A stretch of DNA of 23,698 bases from the NCBI GenBank assembly GCA_900752975.1, contig CAADXH010000064.1, forward strand, positions 1 to 23,698. Reading direction: 5' to 3'. Below the pieces are notes generated by a model, which saw only the letters and a list, made by a program, of their open reading frames with translations, was not told the DNA's origin and did no database searches. Positions 14,727 to 23,648 of the stretch are shown one piece after another. A program made the translations under genes and the position numbers. Source of the DNA: Bacilli bacterium. Its GTDB lineage: Bacteria; Bacillota_I; Bacilli_A; ML615J-28; CAG-313. Position 1 is the stretch's first letter; every line of letters begins with the position of its first letter.

Positions 14727-16679
14727 GTGGCTAGTACAAAAAATGCTCCTGTATATGATGAAAGTTCAATTCAAGTCTTGCAAGGCTTAGAAGCGGTTCG
14801 TAAAAGACCTGGTATGTATATCGGATCAACTGATGCAAGAGGTTTGCATCACTTGGTGTGGGAAATAGTTGATAACGCAATTGATGAAGCATTATCAGGT
14901 TATGGCAACAAGATAATAGTTAATATTTATCAAGATAATAGTATTGAAGTAATAGATAATGGTCGTGGTATTCCTACTGGTATCCATAAAACTGAAAAAT
15001 TGCCAACTCCACAAGTTATATTTAACACCCTTCATTCAGGTGGCAAATTTGATGCAAATGGTGGCTACAAGGTATCTGGTGGTTTGCATGGTGTAGGTTC
15101 AAGCGTTGTTAATGCTTTAAGTGAGTGGTTAACAGTTACAATTTATCGAGATGGTAAAATTTATAATCAAACTTACCGTAATGGTGGTAAAATAATAGAA
15201 AAACCAAAAAATCTTGGTGACACTAGAAGAACAGGAACTACCATTCATTTTAAGCCTGACCCAAAAATGTTTTCGTCTACAATTTTTGATTATAAAACAA
15301 TTGCGAATAGGTTAAAAGAATCAGCCTTTTTAATAAAAGGACTAAGAATAGAGTTGAACGATTTGCGGACAGGCAGATCTGATGCCTTCCATTACGAAAA
15401 TGGTATTGTTGAATTTATAAAAGCATTGATTGAGGGAAAAAAACCAATTCATGAACCAGCCTTTTTTACCGGTACGGTTTCAAAAATATTGGTTGAAGTT
15501 GCTATTCAATATTGTAGTGAATTTTATGGTGAAAATATTTTGTCATTTGTTAATAATATTCGTACTAAAGATGGTGGTACCCATGAGGTAGGTTTTAAAA
15601 CAGCATTGACAAGAGCTTTTAATGAACATGCAAGAATGATTGGAGCTTTAAAAGATAAAGATCCAAATATAGAAGGCCCATTAATTAGACAAGGCTTAAC
15701 TGCTATTATATCAATTAGAGTCCCTGAAGATTTATTACAATTTGAGGGACAAACAAAGAATAAACTTGGCACAGCTGAAGCCAAAAATGCGGTTGAACAA
15801 ATAGTATATGATCAGTTCAAATCTTTTATGGCTGAAAATGGTCAAATTTCAAACACTCTAGTAAGTAATGCTGTAAAAGCAGTTAAGGCCCAAGAAGCCG
15901 CTCGTAAAGCAATTGATGACTATAGACAAATATCTAAAAAGATTTCTAAGCCTGCTAACTTAATAGGTAAGCTAACTCCTGCACAAGAACGAGATCCAAG
16001 AATTAATGAATTATTTCTTGTTGAAGGTGATTCTGCCGGTGGTTCAGCAAAGAGTGGAAGAGATCGTAGTTTTCAAGCTATTTTGCCGCTACGTGGAAAG
16101 GTTTTGAATACAGCCAAGACAAGACTTGAAGAAGTAATGAAAAATGAGGAAATAGTTTCTATTATTAATGCGGTAGGTGCTGGTTTTGGTAAAGATTTTG
16201 ATATTACCAAATCTAATTATCGCCGAATCATCATAATGACCGATGCCGATACTGATGGTGCTCACATTCAAACTTTATTACTTACATTCTTTTTCCGATA
16301 TATGAAACCACTTCTTGAAAATGGTTATATTTATATTGCGACTCCACCTTTATACAAGTTGTCAAGTAAAAATGGTATTCAGTACGCATGGACGGATGAA
16401 GAACTTAGAGAAAAAATTGGAAATCTAAAAAATGTCCAAATTCAACGTTACAAAGGACTTGGTGAAATGAATGCTGAGCAATTATGGGAAACTACAATGG
16501 ATCCTGCTAAGCGTACATTAATTCAAGTTGAAATGGGTGATGAAGATGATGCGGAAGCAAAAATGAACGTTCTTATGGGGGATGATGTAGAACCTCGTCG
16601 TGAATGGATTGAAAATAATGTTGTCTTTGATTATGAAGATGATGGCTTTACATTGGAGGAAGTAGATACCGATGAATAG
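14727..16679 (+). CDS. parE: DNA topoisomerase IV subunit B (ParE)
   Basis: 650 aa. ATPase subunit of topoisomerase IV, which decatenates daughter chromosomes. GHKL ATPase motifs: 'EIVDNAIDE' (E46, N50), 'VIDNGRGIP' (D77), 'GGLHGVGSSVVNALS'. The TOPRIM domain has 'VEGDSAGGSAKSGRD' (E433) and 'TDADTDGAHI' (D506, D508, D510), and the C-terminal 'QRYKGLGEMNAEQLW' binds ParC. GTG start with GGTGAT three nt upstream. Distinguishing ParE from GyrB rests on the plsY-parE-parC order and on the partner lacking a GyrA box. It overlaps parC by 8 nt. Confidence 0.95.
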   Translation: MASTKNAPVYDESSIQVLQGLEAVRKRPGMYIGSTDARGLHHLVWEIVDNAIDEALSGYGNKIIVNIYQDNSIEVIDNGRGIPTGIHKTEKLPTPQVIFNTLHSGGKFDANGGYKVSGGLHGVGSSVVNALSEWLTVTIYRDGKIYNQTYRNGGKIIEKPKNLGDTRRTGTTIHFKPDPKMFSSTIFDYKTIANRLKESAFLIKGLRIELNDLRTGRSDAFHYENGIVEFIKALIEGKKPIHEPAFFTGTVSKILVEVAIQYCSEFYGENILSFVNNIRTKDGGTHEVGFKTALTRAFNEHARMIGALKDKDPNIEGPLIRQGLTAIISIRVPEDLLQFEGQTKNKLGTAEAKNAVEQIVYDQFKSFMAENGQISNTLVSNAVKAVKAQEAARKAIDDYRQISKKISKPANLIGKLTPAQERDPRINELFLVEGDSAGGSAKSGRDRSFQAILPLRGKVLNTAKTRLEEVMKNEEIVSIINAVGAGFGKDFDITKSNYRRIIIMTDADTDGAHIQTLLLTFFFRYMKPLLENGYIYIATPPLYKLSSKNGIQYAWTDEELREKIGNLKNVQIQRYKGLGEMNAEQLWETTMDPAKRTLIQVEMGDEDDAEAKMNVLMGDDVEPRREWIENNVVFDYEDDGFTLEEVDTDE

Positions 16680-19152
16680 TGGAAGAAGTAATATTACAAG
16701 TAAAATAAATAGATTTGCAACTGAAACTCTACTCAAGCAAAATTTTGAAGATATTATGGGAGATCGCTTTGGAAGATATTCAAAATATATTATTCAAGAT
16801 CGTGCTTTACCAGATGTGCGTGATGGATTAAAACCAGTTCAAAGACGTATTCTTTTTGCAATGTATAAGTTAGGCCTTTTCAATAATAAGCCTCATAAGA
16901 AAAGTGCTCGTATTGTTGGTGATGTAATTGGTAAGTACCATCCACATGGTGATACTGCTGTATATGATGCAATGGTTAGAATGTCACAAGATTTTAAAAT
17001 TTTATTACCGCTAATTGATATGCATGGAAATAATGGTAGTATTGATGGTGACCCCGCAGCCGCAATGCGTTACACTGAAGCTAGACTTAGTAAATATGCT
17101 GAGTTGCTATTACAAGATATAAATAAAAAAACAATTGGGTTTATGCCTAATTTTGATGATGAAGAATTAGAGCCTGTAGTCTTACCAGCTAAATTCCCTA
17201 ATGTCATAATTAATGGTGCAAATGGTATTTCAGCAGGTTATGCAACAGAAATTCCGCCACACAACCCTGGAGAAATCCTTGATGCTTGTATTCTAAGAAT
17301 GACTAATCCAAATTGTACATTAGATGAAGTGTTGAATATTGTTAAAGGTCCTGATTTTCCAACTGGTGGTATAGTGCAAGGCCTTGAAGGTTTAAGAAAT
17401 GCCTATACTACTGGCCGTGGCAAAGTAATGATTAAAGCTAAAACTGAAATTGTGCCATATAAAGGTGATTCTCGTATTATTATTAGTGAAATTCCATATG
17501 AAGTCAACAAAGCACAATTGTTGAAAAAGATGAGTGAAGTAATAGAAAGCAAGAATGTAGATGGAGTTAAAATTATTCGTGACGAAACCGATCGCCAAGG
17601 TCTAAGGATTATTATAGATGTTCGTAAAGATGTTAATCCTGAGACAATACTTCAGGTATTATTTAAGTATTCAGATTTACAAATTTCCTATAATTTTAAT
17701 ATGGTAGTTATTAGTTATGGTAGGCCTATGCAAATGGGTCTCTTAGATATTCTTGATTCCTATATTGCTCACCAAAAGGAAGTAATGACTAATCGGAGCA
17801 ATTTTGATTTACTAAGAGCTCAAAAACGATTAGAAATTGTTGATGGTTTAATTTCAATGGTTTCAATCTTGGATTCTGTTATTGCAACAATTAGAAATTC
17901 TAAAAACAAATCAGATGCAAAAGAGAACATTATTTCGAAGTATGGTTTTACTGAAACTCAGGCTGAAGCAATAGTAATGTTACAATTATATAGATTAACT
18001 AATACTGATATTTTTGCATTAAAACAAGAACGCAGTGATTTAGAAAACCAAATTGTTAAATTAACAAAGATTTTAAGTAGTGAAAAAACTTTGATTAAAG
18101 AAATAATTAAAGAAATGAATGTAACCAAATCAATCATTGATGTCGAAAGAAAAACGCAAATTGAGGATGCAGTGGATGAAGTAGTTGTCAAAACAGAAGA
18201 AATTATCGCAAGTGAAGATGTAATCTTAATTGTCACACACGATGGATATTTGAAACGTTTGAGCAAAAAAGCTTTTGCTGCTTCTACCGAGCCTACAAAA
18301 TTAAAAGATGGAGATATTATTTCTGACATTTACAATGTAACTACCACTGATACTTTATTACAATTTACTAATCTTGGTAATTATGTATTTTTACCAATTC
18401 ATAAGATTCCTGAGTGCAAACATAAAGATTTAGGCTATAATGTAAGTACACTAATTAGTATGGATCCTAATGAAAGAATTCTTTTCTCATATCCGGTTAA
18501 AGAATTTACTGATGATAAGTTTGTATTAATAGCTACCAAAAATGGTTTAATCAAACGTATCCCATTATCAAGCCTAAAAGTTAATCGTTACTCTAAAGTA
18601 TTACAAGCAACCAAACTTCGGGATGATGATGAAGTTGTTAGTGCAGATATAATAACTGGAGATGATGCTGATGTAGTAATTGCAACTAAAGATGGCTTCA
18701 TGAATAGATACGATGCATCTGAAATCAGTGTAATGGAAGCTGCTTCATATGGTGTTAAAGCTATTGAAATGAAAGGTAGACCAGCTGACTATGTAGTAGG
18801 TGCGAAATACGTACGCGATAAAGATATAATTTTACTACTTACTAATCGTGGTAATGTCAAGAGATTTAGACCTGAAGAAATTAACAAAGGCAAGAAGAAC
18901 CATGTAGGCAAAATGTATCTTAAAGTAGTACGTTCGAATATGCATGAGGCCATAGCCTTAGATGTTATTCATGGTAAAAATGCAAACTCAGATTTAGCAA
19001 GCTATATTAGCTGCGAACAAGAATTTGTAGCCATAGACTATACAATCTTACGCAAAGCTATTGCCGATAATGGTATGAAATTAGTTCCTGCTAGTGCAGG
19101 TAAACCTATTAGTTTTGTAATATGTCGTAATGACTTAGACTTAGAAGGCTAA
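16672..19152 (+). CDS. parC: DNA topoisomerase IV subunit A (ParC)
   Basis: 826 aa. DNA-cleaving subunit. The N-terminal winged-helix domain has 'DGLKPVQRRILFAM', a quinolone-type region 'HPHGDTAVYDAMVRM' (T95 and D99 at the GyrA 83/87-equivalent places), and catalytic Tyr134 in 'AAMRYTEARLS'. A coiled-coil gate (about 375-490) and a C-terminal beta-propeller with degenerate 'T..G..kR' blades follow. No canonical GyrA box (QRRGGKG) is seen, which supports ParC over GyrA. GGAGG at 16655-16659 lies 12 nt before the ATG, within the end of parE. Thr at position 95, where most enzymes have Ser, may be natural variation. Confidence 0.95.
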   Translation: MNSGRSNITSKINRFATETLLKQNFEDIMGDRFGRYSKYIIQDRALPDVRDGLKPVQRRILFAMYKLGLFNNKPHKKSARIVGDVIGKYHPHGDTAVYDAMVRMSQDFKILLPLIDMHGNNGSIDGDPAAAMRYTEARLSKYAELLLQDINKKTIGFMPNFDDEELEPVVLPAKFPNVIINGANGISAGYATEIPPHNPGEILDACILRMTNPNCTLDEVLNIVKGPDFPTGGIVQGLEGLRNAYTTGRGKVMIKAKTEIVPYKGDSRIIISEIPYEVNKAQLLKKMSEVIESKNVDGVKIIRDETDRQGLRIIIDVRKDVNPETILQVLFKYSDLQISYNFNMVVISYGRPMQMGLLDILDSYIAHQKEVMTNRSNFDLLRAQKRLEIVDGLISMVSILDSVIATIRNSKNKSDAKENIISKYGFTETQAEAIVMLQLYRLTNTDIFALKQERSDLENQIVKLTKILSSEKTLIKEIIKEMNVTKSIIDVERKTQIEDAVDEVVVKTEEIIASEDVILIVTHDGYLKRLSKKAFAASTEPTKLKDGDIISDIYNVTTTDTLLQFTNLGNYVFLPIHKIPECKHKDLGYNVSTLISMDPNERILFSYPVKEFTDDKFVLIATKNGLIKRIPLSSLKVNRYSKVLQATKLRDDDEVVSADIITGDDADVVIATKDGFMNRYDASEISVMEAASYGVKAIEMKGRPADYVVGAKYVRDKDIILLLTNRGNVKRFRPEEINKGKKNHVGKMYLKVVRSNMHEAIALDVIHGKNANSDLASYISCEQEFVAIDYTILRKAIADNGMKLVPASAGKPISFVICRNDLDLEG

Positions 19153-19184
19153 AATATCGTGGGGTTTGTACCTCGCGATATTTT
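19151..19184 (+). terminator. Terminator of parC
   Basis: 14-bp stem (19151-19164/19171-19184) with two G-T wobbles and a 6-nt loop. The 5' arm begins in the TAA stop codon; the only T tract is TTTT at the end of the 3' arm. Confidence 0.65.
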
Positions 19185-19198
19185 ATGGTGAATAAAAG

Positions 19199-19227
19199 TT
19201 GAAAAAAGAAAAAATGTGTGTTATAAT
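19199..19227 (+). promoter_or_regulatory. Promoter of the cmk/S1-der-gpsA operon
   Basis: TTGAAA (19199-19204), 17-nt spacer, TATAAT (19222-19227) preceded by TGT. Confidence 0.8.
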
Positions 19228-19250
19228 ATTTCGGTTGAGGTATAAGAAAT

Positions 19251-21305
19251 ATGTTTAAAATTGCAATTGACGGACCTGCTGGTGCAGGCAAATCTACCAT
19301 TTCTAAAATAGTTGCTAAGCGCTTAAATTTTGAGTATATCGATACTGGGGCAATGTATAGAGCAATTACTCTTAAAGCACTACGACTTGGTGTTAATTTA
19401 GAAGACGAAAATAGCTATGATTTTTTAAATGATACTTACTTAGACATTAAAAACGGTCATGTTATTCTAGATCATGAAGACGTTAGTGAAGCTATTAGGT
19501 CTATTGAGGTTACTAATCAAGTTTCAACTCCTTCAAAAATTAAAGTAGTTAGAGATTTTTTAGTAAACTATCAACGACGAATTAGTGATTCAAAAAATGT
19601 TGTAATGGATGGTAGAGACATTGGTACGGTTGTTTTGCCTAATGCTGATTTAAAAATATACCTTGATGCGACAGTTGAATGCAGAGCGTACCGTAGGATG
19701 ATTGAACGAGCTGAAAAAGGTATTGAACAAAATCTTGAAGAAACAATAAAAGAAATTGTTATAAGGGATACTAAAGATTCCACGAGAGCAATCAGTCCAC
19801 TCAGGGTAGCTGATGATGCTGTTATAATTGACTCTTCAAATATGACTATTGAAGAAGTTGTTAATGAAATTATTAATTTAGTAAGTGAAAGGGGCTTTAA
19901 AATTATGAGCAATGAAAAAATTTATGAAGGACAAAATGTGAAAGGACGCATATTAAATGTTACTAAAGATGCGATCTATCTAGAATTAAATGAAGGAGAA
20001 AAGGCTGTTATTTATCCTAATGACTTAGCAGGTTATGTAGAAGGTCAAAAATTAAGAGATAATTATAACGAAGGTCAAGAGTTTGAAGCCCAAGTTAAGC
20101 AAATAGCGAAAGATCGTAAAACTGGTGAACCACTTTACATTTTATCAACAAAGTTAGAGGCTGAAAAAGCTAAATTAAAAGTTTTTGAAGAACTAAAAGA
20201 AAAAGATGAAATTATCTCTGTTAAAATAACAAGAGTATCACGTATTGGTGCAGATGTTACATATCATGACTTAAAAGCGTTTTTACCTATCAAAAATGTA
20301 GATTTAAATGAAGAAGCATTAAGAAAAATGGTAGGCCAAACTCTAGATGTTATTGTTACATTTGTTAATACTGATAAAATGCAAGTAAATGTTTCTAGCA
20401 TTCTTGCTATGAAGAAAAAACAAAGATTAGCTAAAGAAGAAGCATTATCAAAAATTAATGTTGGTGATATTGTTGAAGGTACTGTAATTGATGTAAAACC
20501 TTATGGAGCAATCGTTGCATTTAATGGTCTAACTGGTTTATTACACGTGTCTGAAATGAGCCACAAGATGGTTAAAGATGCTAATGAATTATATAAAGTT
20601 AATGATACTGTAAAAGCAAAAATTATTAAGATGGAAAATGAGAAAATCGGTCTATCAGTACGTGCTTTAACACCTCATCCTTGGGATGTATTAAAAGAAA
20701 AATATCATGTAGGTGATGTATTTGAAGGCGTTGTAAGCAAAATTATTGATGCTGGTTTAATTGTTAAGTTAACAGATGAGTATTCTGGTTTAATGCCTCG
20801 TAGTGAATATTCATGGTTAGTAAATGATAAATTAGATGGCAAATTTAACGAAGGAGATACAATAAAAGTTCAAGTATTATCAATTGATGATAAGAAAAAA
20901 CGTGTAAGCTTATCTCATCGTGCAACTGTTGAAAACACTTGGGGTTCTATTAAACTTAAAAAAGGTGATGTAGTAAAAGTAAAAGTTGCAACAATAGAAG
21001 AACGTGGTGCAAAAGTTAATTACTTAAATGTAACAGGCTATATGCCTATAAACGAAGTAACATCAACAAAACGTATTGGTAAGGTTGATGAAATGTATCC
21101 AATTGGTACTGAAGTTGAAACCCTAGTTTTAGATGTTGATCCTAGCCGTGCTAAATTATTAGTAAGTGCTAAGGCTTTAGAACTTGCGAAAGAAAGAGCT
21201 GAATTCGATAAATATTATAAAGAACAAGAAGCAGAAACTCCTACTGCAACAATGGCTGAGTTATTTAAAGATTTAGATTTATTTGGAAAAAAGGAAGATA
21301 AATAA
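19251..21305 (+). CDS. cmk-rpsA: Fused cytidylate kinase / ribosomal protein S1-like protein
   Basis: 684 aa. Residues 1-217 are a complete (d)CMP kinase: P-loop 'GPAGAGKST' (8-16), 'DTGAMYRA', 'AIRSIEVT', 'MDGRDIGTVVLP' and the lid 'ECRAYRRMIERAEKG', making CDP/dCDP from CMP/dCMP. From about 219 the protein continues with five S1 RNA-binding domains (about 228-298, 315-375, 402-472, 486-560, 568-640), of which the third and fourth are the most canonical ('GLTGLLHVSEMS'). In Bacillus cmk and ypfD (S1-like, four domains) are neighbouring separate genes; fusions of this type are known in Clostridia and relatives. GAGG lies 10 nt before the ATG. An internal start at 19905 could release S1 alone. 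The stop overlaps the der ATG (TAATG). Confidence 0.95.
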   Translation: MFKIAIDGPAGAGKSTISKIVAKRLNFEYIDTGAMYRAITLKALRLGVNLEDENSYDFLNDTYLDIKNGHVILDHEDVSEAIRSIEVTNQVSTPSKIKVVRDFLVNYQRRISDSKNVVMDGRDIGTVVLPNADLKIYLDATVECRAYRRMIERAEKGIEQNLEETIKEIVIRDTKDSTRAISPLRVADDAVIIDSSNMTIEEVVNEIINLVSERGFKIMSNEKIYEGQNVKGRILNVTKDAIYLELNEGEKAVIYPNDLAGYVEGQKLRDNYNEGQEFEAQVKQIAKDRKTGEPLYILSTKLEAEKAKLKVFEELKEKDEIISVKITRVSRIGADVTYHDLKAFLPIKNVDLNEEALRKMVGQTLDVIVTFVNTDKMQVNVSSILAMKKKQRLAKEEALSKINVGDIVEGTVIDVKPYGAIVAFNGLTGLLHVSEMSHKMVKDANELYKVNDTVKAKIIKMENEKIGLSVRALTPHPWDVLKEKYHVGDVFEGVVSKIIDAGLIVKLTDEYSGLMPRSEYSWLVNDKLDGKFNEGDTIKVQVLSIDDKKKRVSLSHRATVENTWGSIKLKKGDVVKVKVATIEERGAKVNYLNVTGYMPINEVTSTKRIGKVDEMYPIGTEVETLVLDVDPSRAKLLVSAKALELAKERAEFDKYYKEQEAETPTATMAELFKDLDLFGKKEDK
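19888..19907 (+). promoter_or_regulatory. Possible internal ribosome site for the S1 part
   Basis: AAAGGGG (19888-19894) lies 10 nt before an in-frame ATG (19905-19907, Met219), exactly at the kinase/S1 boundary. One base off AAAGGAG. It may be a relic of two separate genes or a working internal start. Confidence 0.4.
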
Positions 21306-22615
21306 TGAAAAGAGGAACGGTTGCGATTGTAGGCCGTCCTAATGTTGGTAAATCTAGTGTATTTAATCGACTTGCTGGGCAAAAACTTGCTATAACAGAT
21401 GATGTAAGTGGAATCACCAGGGATCGTTTGTATTCGAAATGTGAATGGTTAGACCAAGAATTTGACTTAATTGACACCGGTGGCATTGAATTATCTAATG
21501 TTCCATTTATGGAAGAAATTAGAGCACAAGCTACCCTTGCCATTGATGAGGCGGATTTAATAATCTTTGTTGTAGATGGTAGAGTTGGCGTAACTAAGGA
21601 GGATGAAGATGTTATGAATATCCTTCATCGTTCTACTAAGCCCGTAGTAGTCGCAGCTAATAAAATAGATGATTTAAAATTCATGGATAATATCTATGAA
21701 TTTTATAATCTAGGAGTTGAAGAAGTTTTTGCGATTAGTGCCTTACATGGTATTGGGTTTGGTGATATGCTTGATTATATTGTTTCTGTTCTTCCAGAAA
21801 AGAAATTAAAGCGCTATGAGAACACTATTGAGTTTTGCCTTATCGGACAACCTAATGTTGGTAAAAGTTCTTTAACAAATGCTATTTTGGGAACCGAAAG
21901 AGTAATAGTTAGCGATATTCCTGGCACAACTAGAGATGCTATTGATACACCTTTTGTTCGCGATGGAGAAAACTATGTGGTAATTGATACAGCTGGTATC
22001 AGAAAACAAGGTAAAATATACGAAAATGCTGAAAAATATAGTGTTCTACGCGCGATGAAAGCAATAGAACGTTCAAGCATTGTACTAGTTGTATTAGATG
22101 GAACTAAGTCAGTAGAAGAACAAGACAAGAGAATTGCAGGTTTACCAATTGAACAAAATAAGGGTGTCATTATTGTTGTAAATAAATGGGACGCAGTTAA
22201 AAAAGATGAAAAGTCAATGAAAGAATATGAAGAAAAAATTAGAGCTCAATTTGTATTTTTAAATTATGCACCTATTGCCTTTGTATCCGCACTAAAGAAT
22301 GAGCGTGTTCATTTACTATTTGAACAAATAAAGCAGGTATATGAAAACTATAGTCGTAGAGTACCTACGAATATTCTTAATGATGTAATTCTTGATGCGA
22401 CAATTGCTAATCAAGCTCCTATATTTAATGGTGACCGCTTAAGAATAATGTATTCTACTCAAGCAAGTACCTGCCCACCAGCCTTTGTTCTATTTGTTAA
22501 TGATCCTAATTATATGCATTTTTCTTATAAACGTTATCTAGAAAACAAAATAAGAGAAGCATTTATATTAGATGGTACACCTATTCAATTCATTTTAAGA
22601 AAGCGTGAAGAATAA
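21305..22615 (+). CDS. der: Ribosome-assembly GTPase Der (EngA)
   Basis: 436 aa. Two GTPase domains in tandem: first P-loop 'GRPNVGKSSVFN' (about 10-21) with 'DTGGIE' and 'ANKID'; second 'GQPNVGKSS' (181-189) with 'DTAGIRKQGKIYENAEKYS' and 'VNKWD'. The C-terminal KH-like domain ('VPTNILNDVI', 'YATQ..PPaFvLFVNDP'-like segment) binds rRNA. It matures the 50S subunit. AAGGAAG precedes the ATG in the end of cmk/S1, and the stop overlaps the gpsA start (TAATG). In Bacillus der also precedes gpsA. Confidence 0.97.
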   Translation: MKRGTVAIVGRPNVGKSSVFNRLAGQKLAITDDVSGITRDRLYSKCEWLDQEFDLIDTGGIELSNVPFMEEIRAQATLAIDEADLIIFVVDGRVGVTKEDEDVMNILHRSTKPVVVAANKIDDLKFMDNIYEFYNLGVEEVFAISALHGIGFGDMLDYIVSVLPEKKLKRYENTIEFCLIGQPNVGKSSLTNAILGTERVIVSDIPGTTRDAIDTPFVRDGENYVVIDTAGIRKQGKIYENAEKYSVLRAMKAIERSSIVLVVLDGTKSVEEQDKRIAGLPIEQNKGVIIVVNKWDAVKKDEKSMKEYEEKIRAQFVFLNYAPIAFVSALKNERVHLLFEQIKQVYENYSRRVPTNILNDVILDATIANQAPIFNGDRLRIMYSTQASTCPPAFVLFVNDPNYMHFSYKRYLENKIREAFILDGTPIQFILRKREE

Positions 22616-23613
22616 TGAGTAAAATTACTATTATTGGCGCTGGTAGTTGGGGGTGTGCTCTTGCTAATATCTTGTGTGAAAACAAACACCAAGTTTTAAT
22701 GTTTGATCATACTGAACAAACAATTAATGAAATTAACAATGAACACAAAAATCGTAAAGTGCCTGGAGTAATTATTGATAGTTCGATTAAAGCTACTCTT
22801 AATATTTCGGAAGCCATAAACTTTTCTGATTTTATTGTTTTATCTGTTCCGACCAAAGTTATGAGAAGTGTTTTGGAACAAATCAGTAAAGTTATAACAA
22901 CTAAAAAACTATTCATTAATACTAGCAAAGGTCTTGAACCTGACACTTTTAAGAGAATTTCTGAAATTGTATATGAAATTATTCCAATAAACTATATTAA
23001 AGGATTTGTTGCACTAACAGGACCAAGCCATGCTGAAGAAGTTATTGTAAAACTACCTACGACCATTTGTGCTGTGAGTAACAATAAAGATGATGCCGTA
23101 ACTGTTCAACACATATTTAGTAATCATACTAATTTTAGAGTGTATACTGGTAGTGATCTTATCGGTTCAGAGTTATGCGCTGCAATCAAAAATGTTTACG
23201 CAATTGCTTCTGGTATGCTAGAAGGATTGGGTTTTGGTGATAATGCTAGAGCGGGACTCATCGCAAGAGCACTTGTAGAAATGCGCCGTATTGTTGTTCC
23301 ACTTGGAGCAAAAGAAGAAACTTTATATGGTTTAACTGGGGTTGGCGATTTAATCGTAACGACAACATCGCATCATTCAAGAAACTTTCAAGCTGGTGTT
23401 AAACTTGCTAGTGGAAAAAGTTTAGACGAAACCATTGCTTCCATGGATATGGTAGTAGAAGGGGCAAGAACAGCGCTTGCGGTTAATGAATTAGTTGACG
23501 AATTAAAAATAGATGCACCAATAATAAAGGCGGTATATAAAGTTATATATTTAAAGATGCCTGTAAAAGATGCAGTAAATGAATTATTAATGCGTTCATT
23601 TAAAGAAGAATAG
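22615..23613 (+). CDS. gpsA: Glycerol-3-phosphate dehydrogenase [NAD(P)+] GpsA
   Basis: 332 aa. It reduces dihydroxyacetone phosphate to sn-glycerol-3-phosphate, the backbone for PlsY. The N-terminal Rossmann motif is 'IIGAGSWGCALA' (residues 6-17, Cys where most have Thr). 'LSVPTKVMR', 'TSKGLE', 'LTGPSHAEEV' and the catalytic Lys192 in 'AAIKNVYAI', followed by 'GLGFGDNARAGLI' and 'GLTGVGDLIVTTTS', complete the family pattern. Start codon shared with the der stop. No obvious terminator follows; a degenerate GGTTTTT/AAAAATAACC pair at 23634-23651 might serve. In Bacillus spoIVA comes after; here repeats do. Confidence 0.97.
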   Translation: MSKITIIGAGSWGCALANILCENKHQVLMFDHTEQTINEINNEHKNRKVPGVIIDSSIKATLNISEAINFSDFIVLSVPTKVMRSVLEQISKVITTKKLFINTSKGLEPDTFKRISEIVYEIIPINYIKGFVALTGPSHAEEVIVKLPTTICAVSNNKDDAVTVQHIFSNHTNFRVYTGSDLIGSELCAAIKNVYAIASGMLEGLGFGDNARAGLIARALVEMRRIVVPLGAKEETLYGLTGVGDLIVTTTSHHSRNFQAGVKLASGKSLDETIASMDMVVEGARTALAVNELVDELKIDAPIIKAVYKVIYLKMPVKDAVNELLMRSFKEE

Positions 23614-23648
23614 GGTGCTTTAAATAAAATGGGGGTTTTTGAAAAATA

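Noticed and set aside
17958..18329. Minus-strand frame of 123 aa within parC
   Set aside because: Shadow of the parC coding frame (Ser/Ile-rich antisense), no start signal and no domain.
14727..19152. GyrB/GyrA instead of ParE/ParC
   Set aside because: Position beside divergent plsY and the lack of a GyrA box in the C-terminal propeller favour topoisomerase IV.
19571..19912. Minus-strand frame of 113 aa within the cmk part
   Set aside because: Antisense of conserved kinase codons, low-complexity Ser/Ile composition, no ribosome site.
8738..21427. Reassigned Arg codons (AGG as Met, as reported in some uncultured Bacilli)
   Set aside because: AGG falls on conserved Arg in Der (TRDR) and in the kinase part of cmk (AIRS, YRRM), so it reads as Arg.
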